From an uncultured Flammeovirgaceae bacterium (GTDB lineage Bacteria > Bacteroidota > Bacteroidia > Cytophagales > Cyclobacteriaceae): a stretch of 14,431 nucleotides of DNA. Below the pieces are notes generated by a model. That model was given only the letters and a program-made list of their open reading frames with translations. It was not told where the DNA came from and searched no databases. Of this stretch, positions 9,801 through 14,431 are shown piece after piece. The stretch covers positions 1 to 14,431 of the forward strand of contig CAMPJM010000043.1 in assembly GCA_946886805.1 (NCBI GenBank), read 5' to 3'. Numbering within the stretch: the stretch's first letter is position 1; each line of letters begins with the position of its first letter. The position numbers and the translations under genes are program-made.

Positions 9801-11168
9801 CTTTCTTGATTTATCCTTGAAAATGGCATTTACATCTATGCCTGTAATATCACCACCTCCTTTTTGGCTCAGGTAATTTGTGGCTTGATGCGTTGAGAGA
9901 TTATATTTGGAAAAACCATTTCGTGTACCTATCCATAACAGATTCTTGTCCTTTTCCTTGTAAATGGTGTTTATATAATTATTGGGAATTGAAGCCGGGT
10001 TGTGAGACTCTCTTTTTATATGTCCAAACTGTTTGGCTAATAGATCGACTTTATTAATACCGCCTGCAGACGCAGCTATCCATATCGTTTTAAATTTATC
10101 TTCATAAATATCATGAATACGGCTGGAACTTATGCTGATGGGATTTCCATCTACGGGCTGAAAAATTGTTAGATTGGCTTTTTCAAAAGGAATTTTAGCG
10201 TGCTCCACCGACGCTGATTGATGTTGCTTCTCGAATACATAAAGACCGAAGGATGTCCCAACCCATAATCTGCCAAAAGAATCTAGTAGCAATGCCGTTA
10301 GGTCTCTAAATGAATAGGAATTATGAATACTATGAAATTCCATGGTTTCCGGATCGGCTAAAAAATAAGACGCTGCATAAAAAACTTTATCATCAGCTCC
10401 CATCCATAGATTTCCAAGTGAATCGAAATGAAGCACCTCAACGTTATCCAAAGAAAAATTGGCCTCTATCAAATAGTCGGAATGATTGTCTGATGTGACA
10501 TTTGCTAGTTTTGCTTGAAAAAGACCGTGATTGGTGCCAATCCATATTTTACCTTCTTTATCGGCCTTAACAGCGTTTACTTGAAAGTTTGATTTACTTA
10601 TTTCGGAGAAAAAATGTCTTATAGAAATGAAATTTCCCGCCGAATCCTTTTGAAGTGTAAAAAGGCCGTGGGAAAAAGTCCCTATCCAAATTTGGCCCAA
10701 TTCATCGGTAGCAATAGCAGAAATAGAAGCTTGTGACAAAGCTTTTGCTTGAGATTGGTAAGTTTCGGGGAATGATGTAGCGTTAATGGGATAAAATTGA
10801 TCTTTCATCCGATCATAATAATTAACTCCGCCATTTTCGGTTCCCACATATAATTCTCCCGCGTCATTGACGTGCAAAGTTCTAATTCGGTTGACGGACA
10901 GACTTTGTGGCGGGTGTTCAAAATCAAACGAATAATTTTTCAAGCTGGCACCGTCAAACCTATCCATCCCTTTATTTGTCCCAAACCAAACGAATCCCTG
11001 TTTATCAGAAATTACTGCCATCGCATCGCTGTGCGAAAGACCTTCATTTACGGTGATGTGGTCAAACCGAAGATCTAATTTTCCTGATTGGCTGAAAGCA
11101 GCGCGCGTGGAAAATAGTGCTACCAGTAGAATTGTTTTTATTAAAAGAAATAATTTTAGCCGTCCCAT
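6885..11168 (-). CDS. Hybrid two-component system regulator: double propeller sensor, histidine kinase, receiver, AraC DNA-binding domain
   Basis: This 1427-residue protein joins sensor, kinase and transcription factor in one inner-membrane chain. In order: signal peptide (1-26, ending AFS); 14 Reg_prop-type repeats of the form W[IF]GT..GL (about 35-740), enough for two seven-bladed propellers; a Y_Y_Y domain (about 770-835, YKLEGYQDNW); one membrane helix (about 841-860); HisKA with SHELRTPL and phospho-acceptor His897; HATPase with an N-box (LLSNAFKYT, Asn1014), CGIGMD and GTGIGLS; a receiver with acceptor Asp1219 (LILSDIMMTP) and conserved Lys (DYIVKPF); and a C-terminal AraC HTH (about 1320-1420, ending MSPSEYSKQH). 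All phosphotransfer residues are present. It probably senses a glycan breakdown product in the periplasm and activates susCD. I chose ATG 11168 because it starts a clean signal peptide; the frame opens at a TTG at 11195, which adds nine atypical residues. Confidence 0.96.
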   Translation of the reverse strand: MGRLKLFLLIKTILLVALFSTRAAFSQSGKLDLRFDHITVNEGLSHSDAMAVISDKQGFVWFGTNKGMDRFDGASLKNYSFDFEHPPQSLSVNRIRTLHVNDAGELYVGTENGGVNYYDRMKDQFYPINATSFPETYQSQAKALSQASISAIATDELGQIWIGTFSHGLFTLQKDSAGNFISIRHFFSEISKSNFQVNAVKADKEGKIWIGTNHGLFQAKLANVTSDNHSDYLIEANFSLDNVEVLHFDSLGNLWMGADDKVFYAASYFLADPETMEFHSIHNSYSFRDLTALLLDSFGRLWVGTSFGLYVFEKQHQSASVEHAKIPFEKANLTIFQPVDGNPISISSSRIHDIYEDKFKTIWIAASAGGINKVDLLAKQFGHIKRESHNPASIPNNYINTIYKEKDKNLLWIGTRNGFSKYNLSTHQATNYLSQKGGGDITGIDVNAIFKDKSRKFWIGTWNNGFYILNRNAKVDEIKHYDLTSSQDVKVSNSVTAFAQDNFGYIWIATSEVGLRKYTPDGHLLEVYNHSKGQVPTSNFNSLYYDTLSSTLWAGTQNAGLLKLQIEKDTLLLLKQYKNEANDTASLGINYVWPILKSSTGDFWIGTIGAGLHKLTKDSIGKELMIRYSKWLPEVDVESILEDEEGNLWIGGAGLYKFNTKTREFLKFNVDDGLQSNSFKVGAAYKDENGIMYFGGINGLNYFDPKDIKVNPNPPVVLITELRIHNDPVEIDEELNGRILLKRNISFTDKITIKATENDFSFGFVSLHFTNPEKHLFAYKLEGYQDNWIYPEKGLRNASFSNLDAGNYTFMVKATNGEGKWSENISKIEVEILPPWWETWWAYALYCIMVIAILWLLRRISVNRQELKNKLLIEKVQHEKDLELNELKLKFFTNISHELRTPLTLILGPIEDLIAAPLKLNGMRGKVMLMHKQTLKLLDLVNQLMDFRKAESQIQPLKVSNQNIINFINELFLVFYHKAEEKKIHYSLTSECENANMYFDPNKLEIVLTNLLSNAFKYTGEGKEISVSISVKGNPEEEAIFKDKELLQNYLLIKVKDCGIGMDADELEKIFDFYYQAVKSETMQVIGTGIGLSLVKEIISRHSGHISVSSQLGEGTEFTVKLPFGKNHFPSTDILSTQPALTIPYIEGNLPLSNIPAQPMHSEDIDLKDFKILIIEDNEDVLQYLNKLFSLDMRVYLARNGQEGWEMVDQVSPDLILSDIMMTPMNGLEFCKRIKSDSKTMHIPIFLLTARAAVVQELEGLELGADDYIVKPFIPKLLQARVFAMLQNVQKMRDYYHKQILLQPTDICIPDEDRSLLELSMRTVEENIEDPDFNVQVLVKKMGMSQSAYYRKMKGITGQSVVEFIRDVRLKRAAQLLRESKMRISEVAITVGLEDIKYFRKVFRQIFKMSPSEYSKQHKEQELLDQD

Positions 11169-11311
11169 TTCGAATCTCCTAAGAAAAATTACCAATTCTT
11201 GAAATTACGAAAAAAGCATTCTAAAAAAACAAAAGGAGCTGTGATTTTAATAATTCAGGATAGATGAGCCAAGAATGATACGCCGGAATTTCTTACCAAA
11301 GCGGCGGCTTC

Positions 11312-11344
11312 TTATCGGCCTGACGGTTTGAATGTATTTTTTAG
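11312..11344 (+). repeat. TATCGGYCTGAC repeat, copy A
   Basis: Starts TTATCGGCCTGACGGTTTG and continues into AATG and a T-run. It shares the core TATCGGYCTGACRGYT, then ATG about 4 nt on, then a T-run, with copies at 12138-12170 and 13295-13330 in the same orientation. This copy lies between the regulator's start and the broken toxin gene. The remaining 11169-11375 stretch should hold the regulator promoter, but I found no consensus box. Confidence 0.6.
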
Positions 11345-11375
11345 AATTGGCTACCCCTGTGTGAAATCAATCATG

Positions 11376-11398
11376 AAGCTCTGTGCGACACAGAGCTT
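11376..11398 (-). terminator. Perfect 10-bp hairpin after the PIN toxin remnant
   Basis: AAGCTCTGTG (11376-11385) and CACAGAGCTT (11389-11398) are exact reverse complements around a 3-nt loop. The hairpin lies 5 nt beyond the ancestral stop codon (11404-11406) of the frameshifted toxin, the expected place for the end of that operon. No strong U-tract follows, so it is a terminator-like structure rather than a textbook intrinsic terminator. Confidence 0.55.
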
Positions 11399-11403
11399 GG
11401 ACC

Positions 11404-11832
11404 TTACAACCACTTTTTCATGAATGAATTAAATTGTTTCGGATGCATAATATTCAGAGCGGGGAATGCCAATTGTTTGACACATTAAAGTGTCCATCAA
11501 AGGTTACAAGTGCATCGGCAGAGGCCGAAATGGCTACATCAGCGAATTTGTTATCATCTGGATCTTCCTGGATGATCCCCCAAACGGTAAAAAGGCTCCG
11601 TGAAGATCACGTTTGTTGCGGTACACAAGATGTCAAGCACTAGATTGGCGGTAGTCTCGGAATAGAAGTCTGTCAGTTGCTCGGCATACTCCGTCAATAT
11701 TTCAGTACTAACTATCCATTCAAAGGACTTTTTCTCAAAGGCCTCATAAATGACAAACTCAGGATTTTTCCTGTTTATTGTGGTTATTAGAACGTTGGTG
11801 TCGATGACGAGTTTTGGTTGGGACAGATCCAT
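11404..11832 (-). pseudogene. PIN-domain toxin (COG1569-like) broken by two compensating frameshifts
   Basis: From ATG 11832 the frame reads a PIN domain (KLVIDTNVLITTINRKNPEF, then EILTEYAEQL) but stops at 11554 after 92 residues. Removing one base from the G5 run (C5 on the plus strand, 11577-11581) restores EDPDDNKFADVAI and ALVTFDGHF, the missing acidic motifs. That frame drifts again at about 11479-11480, where one base appears lost. Beyond it the original frame resumes as KQLAFPALNIMHPKQF and ends at TAA 11404-11406. Repaired, the protein would be 142 residues, normal for this family of Mg2+-dependent RNases. As written, the product lacks the later acidic active-site residues and is probably inactive. 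The gene starts 5 bp after its antitoxin. Sequencing error is the main alternative, but two errors in one small gene while the 4.3-kb and 3.0-kb neighbours are intact makes real decay more likely. Confidence 0.85.
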
Positions 11833-11837
11833 ACGAC

Positions 11838-12047
11838 TTATTTACGGAGTTTGTCGTAATCTGTGTCGGTAATTTTCTTTTTATTGACCACGTCGTCGAC
11901 TTCTTCTTTTAATTTGTGCGAATAATGCCGAGCCAGCAAATCCCGTATTTCCACAGACTCCTCATAACTCATGTTCCGATTGAACATGCGCAGCAGGCTT
12001 ATTTGAACATCGTTCAATCCCTTCGTGTTTTTATCAAATGTCGCCAT
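11838..12047 (-). CDS. Antitoxin partner of the COG1569-like PIN toxin
   Basis: A 69-residue protein, charged and predicted mostly helical (LNDVQISLLRMFNRN, then SYEESVEIRDLLARHYSHKL and KEEVDDVVNKKKITD). Size, the LNDVQ..LL.MF opening and the position 5 bp ahead of a PIN toxin fit the small antitoxins paired with COG1569 toxins in Bacteroidetes; such proteins normally bind and neutralise the toxin and repress their own operon. I recognise no named DNA-binding fold. ATG 12047 is chosen because an exact Bacteroidetes promoter lies just upstream (12073-12103) and would exclude the longer frame from GTG 12092 or ATG 12086 from its own transcript. With the toxin broken, this gene may be an orphan that persists or protects against related toxins; that is inference. 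Confidence 0.75.
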   Translation of the reverse strand: MATFDKNTKGLNDVQISLLRMFNRNMSYEESVEIRDLLARHYSHKLKEEVDDVVNKKKITDTDYDKLRK

Positions 12048-12072
12048 ATATCCTTGTTTTTTGTCTGTATAA

Positions 12073-12103
12073 CAAAAATAACCCATCGACACTACTTTTC
12101 AAA
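12073..12103 (-). promoter_or_regulatory. Bacteroidetes-type promoter of the antitoxin gene at 12047
   Basis: On the minus strand, TTTG (12103-12100), 19 nt, then TATTTTTG (12080-12073) match the Bacteroidetes primary sigma consensus TTTG-N19-21-TAnnTTTG exactly. The -7 box ends 25 nt before ATG 12047, leaving a leader of roughly 20 nt. This decides the start codon of the antitoxin. Confidence 0.7.
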
Positions 12104-12137
12104 ACATATCCTACGTTGCAAAGAATGAGTGGGAACC

Positions 12138-12170
12138 TATCGGTCTGACAGCTGAAATGCAATTTTTTGG
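12138..12170 (+). repeat. TATCGGYCTGAC repeat, copy B
   Basis: Begins CTATCGGTCTGACAGCTG, followed by AAATG and a T-run ending in GG. It lies between the two toxin-antitoxin pairs, same orientation as copies A and C. Similarity to copy C extends further: TTTTGCAG occurs downstream in both (12179-12186 and 13344-13351). Confidence 0.6.
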
Positions 12171-12490
12171 CGGCAGTTATTTTGCAGAAGTTATGGGAAG
12201 TATAGAACTGCTTCCCTTCTAAATTTCTCGTAGAACACTTTGAGGGATTGTTTGCAAAAAAGCAGACTACAGGTTACTTGTTAAGAAACTCCTTCGTTAA
12301 AATGATCTCTTTCACACAAACTCCTTTGAGAAAGTGCTAAGTTAACATAAACTTTTTTGATAAAGTGTAATAGTTAGGGGGCTGTAAAAGGTCTTACGCC
12401 AGGAGCGTATTCTTAGCAGCAGTGCAGAAGTCGGTTTGACCGGGTTTGCTCTAAAATTGATTTGGTGAAGGAAAGAATAGAAAAATTTAT
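12171..12490. other. Spacer between the two toxin-antitoxin pairs
   Basis: No gene is supported here. It holds a 6-bp inverted repeat (GGGAAG 12195-12200 / CTTCCC 12211-12216) and the imperfect direct repeat listed at 12318-12376. On the minus strand this is downstream of the intact toxin gene, but no convincing terminator was found. Confidence 0.5.
12318..12376. repeat. Imperfect 27/28-nt direct repeat, 31-nt period
   Basis: Unit 1 (12318-12344) begins AAACTCCTTTGAGAAAGTG and unit 2 (12349-12376) begins AAACTTTTTTGATAAAGTG; both end in AGTTA. They lie over 200 bp from the antitoxin promoter, so an operator role is unlikely. They may be remnants of a duplication. Confidence 0.4.
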
Positions 12491-12859
12491 TTAAAGCAAC
12501 TTAATCGCAGGGAAATACTGGAAATGCTTTCTGTTCAAGGTAAATACAGGAAGTTCATAATACAAAGCCGTAGCCGCAATAAGGGTGTCCGGTATTCCCG
12601 GTTTGTGGCTTAAATTATATTCCCGGAAAAGCGTTAAAAACAGATTAGTTATTTCTACTGTAATGGGAAGATGGGTGTATTTGTCGAGTTGTTTGGCAAT
12701 AGTCGCCATATCTTCCTTGTTTCTGGCACCAGCTAAAAATTCGGCAACGGATATGCTGCTTATATAAAAGATATTGTAATCCATTGCAAGAATCTGTTCC
12801 TTTATCAGGTTGTTTCCACGGTAAAGTTCGATAAGAACGTTCGTGTCAAAGATTACCAT
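12491..12859 (-). CDS. vapC: VapC-type PIN-domain toxin (RNase), intact
   Basis: A 122-residue PIN-domain protein of normal length for VapC toxins, which are Mg2+-dependent RNases held inactive by a cognate antitoxin. Expected active-site positions are visible: Asp5 in MVIFDTNVLI, Glu40 in SVAEFLAGA and Asp91 in GIPDTLIAATA, followed by the closing motif VFTLNRKHF (Asn109 at the usual fourth-motif position). The upstream antitoxin gene overlaps it by 7 bp: the toxin's ATG falls inside the antitoxin's last codons (ATGGTAA), so translation is probably coupled. This PIN protein differs clearly from the broken one at 11404-11832 (FDTNVLIELYRG versus IDTNVLITTINRKN), so the two pairs are not a simple duplication. 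The RNA target cannot be read from the sequence. Confidence 0.9.
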   Translation of the reverse strand: MVIFDTNVLIELYRGNNLIKEQILAMDYNIFYISSISVAEFLAGARNKEDMATIAKQLDKYTHLPITVEITNLFLTLFREYNLSHKPGIPDTLIAATALYYELPVFTLNRKHFQYFPAIKLL

Positions 12860-13086
12860 GACGAAGGCCAGGTTTTAGTTCGGATTTCTTCTATTGAGGG
12901 AAAACTGGGGTCTTTACCAAATGTTTCCAACAACTCGTTAGCAGACACTACCTTTCCCTCTGGGGGAACAGGTTTTCTGTTTTTTGAAGCCTCTTTCTTT
13001 TGTATCACGCTAATCCCTAATTTATTGGCCAAAGCCAATATTTTAGCCATCTTACCACTGTTATCAGATTTTAATATCAATTCCAT
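12853..13086 (-). CDS. Putative antitoxin paired with the VapC-type toxin
   Basis: A 77-residue protein, with ELILKSDNSGKMAKILALAN and KLGISVIQKKEASKNRKP in its first half, a Pro/Lys-rich linker (KPVPPEGKV), and an acidic C-terminus (SANELLETFG, then PSIEEIRTKTWPSSW). The layout, an N-terminal fold plus a flexible acidic or aromatic tail that would wrap the toxin, is usual for antitoxins. The position, 7 bp overlapping a VapC start codon, makes that role very likely. I do not recognise a standard VapB DNA-binding fold (AbrB, RHH, Phd) in the N-terminal half; the phrase resembles small Bacteroidetes proteins found beside PIN toxins, without a name I can defend. ATG 13086 fits the promoter-like box 16 nt upstream. 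Confidence 0.75.
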   Translation of the reverse strand: MELILKSDNSGKMAKILALANKLGISVIQKKEASKNRKPVPPEGKVVSANELLETFGKDPSFPSIEEIRTKTWPSSW

Positions 13087-13102
13087 AACATTTCCTTTTA
13101 TA

Positions 13103-13110
13103 CAAAAATA
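13103..13110 (-). promoter_or_regulatory. -7 box (TATTTTTG) of the second toxin-antitoxin pair
   Basis: TATTTTTG on the minus strand matches TAnnTTTG and is identical to the box in front of the other antitoxin. It ends 16 nt before ATG 13086. No TTTG is found 19-21 nt further upstream, so the -33 element is weak or absent. Confidence 0.45.
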
Positions 13111-13154
13111 TAAAACATTCTTCTGATTACCATTATTTCGCCACGTTCATTTGC

Positions 13155-13194
13155 TCTTCTCAGAATCCTCTGAAAAAGAGAAACTCTGAGGAGG
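13155..13194. other. 40-nt nested hairpin upstream of the VapC-pair antitoxin
   Basis: TCTTCTCAGA (13155-13164) pairs with TCTGAGGAGG (13185-13194) over 10 positions with two G-U wobbles, and a small inner hairpin (CTCT 13168-13171 / AGAG 13177-13180) lies in the loop. It sits about 70 bp upstream of the antitoxin start and about 220 bp downstream of the GH43 stop. It may be a terminator, an operator or a repeat remnant; nothing decides between them. Confidence 0.35.
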
Positions 13195-13294
13195 AAGCAA
13201 TATTATCAAATTGGCAGATGGTCGGTGTGCCACGCAACCATGGAGAACTCGGCTTTAGTTGTTGTTTGAGGGGGCTCTCCGCCGTGATTGGGAT

Positions 13295-13330
13295 TTATCG
13301 GTCTGACGGCTAGCATGTTTTTTTTTGGCA
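13295..13330 (+). repeat. TATCGGYCTGAC repeat, copy C
   Basis: Begins TTATCGGTCTGACGGCTAG, then CATG, a T9 run and GGCA. Same orientation and layout as copies A and B. It lies between the GH43 gene and the VapC-type toxin-antitoxin pair. Confidence 0.6.
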
Positions 13331-13381
13331 TTATCGGTAATTTGTTTTGCAGGACTCTTTGGGGGGAAATGTAGACGCCGT

Positions 13382-13411
13382 CTGACCGTTTATTCGGGCG
13401 CCTGACCGTTT
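13382..13411 (+). repeat. Two CTGACCGTTT direct repeats with 20-nt period beside the GH43 stop
   Basis: CTGACCGTTT occurs at 13382-13391 and 13402-13411. It differs by one base from CTGACGGTTT in repeat copy A (11320-11329), so these look like short relatives of the same family. They end 5 nt before the GH43 stop codon. The rest of the 13087-13416 gap holds only the box, hairpin and repeat listed separately. Confidence 0.5.
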
Positions 13412-13416
13412 GGGAT

Positions 13417-14397
13417 TTAATCCAGGTTTACAATTGGCCAATCTTCGCTATCCCATTTTATCTCCCTGATCACCAGTTCGGATTTCCCCTCATTGGCAGT
13501 ACTATATCCATGGAAAACAAGGTAGTCTTTTCCATCAAAGGTATAAGCAGCATTATGACCGACACCAAAATAATCTTCATTTCCTTTCACTACTAATGTC
13601 CCCCCTCCTTCGTCCATTCTTGCGCCAGCTTTGTCTAGATAAGGACCTGTAATATCTTTGGACCTGCCCACCATGACTTTATAGGTGCTTTTTGGTCCAC
13701 GGCAGCAAACATCAAAGGAGACGAAAAGATAATAATAACCGTTTTTCTTAAAGATAAAAGGTGCTTCTACTGCTCCTTCACCCGCTTTGTCATCAGGGGT
13801 TTTAAAACTTCTTGCTCTTTTGGAGATGGTATGCCATTCCTGAGGTTCTGCTATCGCTTTAAGGTTTTCATCCAACTTCATCAATTTCATCCCACTCCAA
13901 AAGGAACCGAAGGTTAGCCAGGGAACATTGTTTTCATCTACAACCAGATTAGGATCTATTGCATTCCACAGGTCTCTGCCCGGAATAGACTGAATAACTT
14001 TTCCATGATCTATCCATTTATAATCAGGATCTCGCGGGTCCAACGTTTTATTTGTAGCCAAACCAATGCATGAGGTGTTTTTTCCAAAGGCTGAAACTGA
14101 GTAGTAAAGGTAATATTGCCCATTATGAAAAGATATATCCGGGGCCCAAATATGTCCCTTAAAAGTAGGAATAGCTTCAACCGCCCAGGCAGGAGGTGCA
14201 TCAAATACAGGATCTTCCTTTTTCCAGTTTTTCATATCTGGCGACGAAAATACTGAGATGCCTCTGCCTGTACAAAAGAGATAGTAGGTATCATTTTGCT
14301 TGATCATTACCGGATCATGCACTCTTATGTTCTGTGCACAGGCATTTAAACCAGAGGAAACAAAGAGAGCTATCAGTAGGCATTTGAAGATGTTCAT
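13417..14397 (-). CDS. GH43 glycoside hydrolase, arabinan endo-1,5-alpha-L-arabinosidase-like
   Basis: A 326-residue single-domain enzyme with the five-bladed GH43 propeller layout; characterised relatives cleave alpha-1,5-linked arabinan, inverting the anomeric configuration. The three catalytic acids are visible: base Asp28 (VHDPVMI), pKa-tuning Asp148 (NAIDPNLV) and acid Glu211 (GAVEAPFIF), with spacing typical of endo-arabinanases. HIWAPDISFHNGQYYLYYSV (82-101), LTFGSFWSGM (161-170) and FGVGHNAAY also match this group; the His in the last is the usual metal-site residue. The N-terminus is an export signal; LNAC at Cys20 could be a lipobox, or cleavage could follow CAQ, so both a lipoprotein and a periplasmic enzyme are possible. 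No carbohydrate-binding module is attached. It is the first gene of the locus in transcription order and the best clue to the substrate, but GH43 also contains arabinofuranosidases and xylosidases, so the exact activity is inferred. Confidence 0.93.
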   Translation of the reverse strand: MNIFKCLLIALFVSSGLNACAQNIRVHDPVMIKQNDTYYLFCTGRGISVFSSPDMKNWKKEDPVFDAPPAWAVEAIPTFKGHIWAPDISFHNGQYYLYYSVSAFGKNTSCIGLATNKTLDPRDPDYKWIDHGKVIQSIPGRDLWNAIDPNLVVDENNVPWLTFGSFWSGMKLMKLDENLKAIAEPQEWHTISKRARSFKTPDDKAGEGAVEAPFIFKKNGYYYLFVSFDVCCRGPKSTYKVMVGRSKDITGPYLDKAGARMDEGGGTLVVKGNEDYFGVGHNAAYTFDGKDYLVFHGYSTANEGKSELVIREIKWDSEDWPIVNLD

Positions 14398-14431
14398 GTC
14401 AAAAGTGGTTTTATAAGATGGTTTGTTGTTG

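Noticed and set aside
11169..11195. Upstream TTG start for the regulator, adding nine residues
   Set aside because: The ATG at 11168 begins a standard signal peptide; the extra residues would put charged sequence before it from a rare start codon.
11434..11643. 69-residue plus-strand open frame over the toxin remnant
   Set aside because: It is antisense to the frameshifted PIN gene, whose minus-strand homology is much stronger.
12048..12092. Longer N-terminus for the antitoxin from GTG 12092 or ATG 12086
   Set aside because: The consensus promoter at 12073-12103 lies within that extension, and the added residues (MSMGYFCYTDKKQGY) do not look like the family.
13382..13411. Possible CRISPR-like or iteron array from repeated CTGACCGTTT
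   Set aside because: There are only two short units with a 10-nt gap, no further regular copies and no cas or rep gene.

Overview
The window looks like part of a Bacteroidetes (Bacteroidota) chromosome. It has a SusC/SusD pair, a one-protein hybrid two-component regulator with two seven-bladed propellers, Bacteroidetes-type promoter boxes (TTTG / TAnnTTTG) and almost no Shine-Dalgarno sequences. A marine or soil Cytophagales-type genome is possible, but the sequence alone does not fix the genus. Every gene I can support is on the minus strand, so the locus reads from right to left.

Layout in transcription order: (1) a secreted GH43 endo-arabinanase-like enzyme (14397-13417); (2) a VapBC-type toxin-antitoxin pair, antitoxin 13086-12853 and PIN toxin 12859-12491, overlapping by 7 bp; (3) a second toxin-antitoxin pair, antitoxin 12047-11838 and a COG1569-like PIN toxin (11832-11404) broken by two compensating frameshifts; (4) a 1427-residue hybrid histidine kinase/AraC regulator (11168-6885); (5) a 744-bp spacer rich in repeats; (6) susC (6140-3105) and susD (2957-1257); (7) a perfect 11-bp hairpin; (8) a DUF2264 protein running off the left edge (1064-1).

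Functionally this is a polysaccharide utilization locus. The regulator should sense an oligosaccharide in the periplasm and switch on susCD. SusD captures the glycan at the cell surface, SusC imports it through the outer membrane, and the GH43 and DUF2264 proteins process it. GH43 points to arabinan or arabinose-containing pectin side chains, but with one recognisable enzyme the substrate remains an inference.

The unusual part is 11.2-13.4 kb, where two toxin-antitoxin cassettes sit between the GH43 gene and the regulator. Three same-orientation copies of a short repeat (core TATCGGYCTGACRGYT) lie one on each side of each cassette, with two shorter relatives beside the GH43 stop codon. A different group of REP-like palindromes fills the spacer between the regulator and susC. 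I saw no tRNA, rRNA, CRISPR array, transposase or integrase gene.
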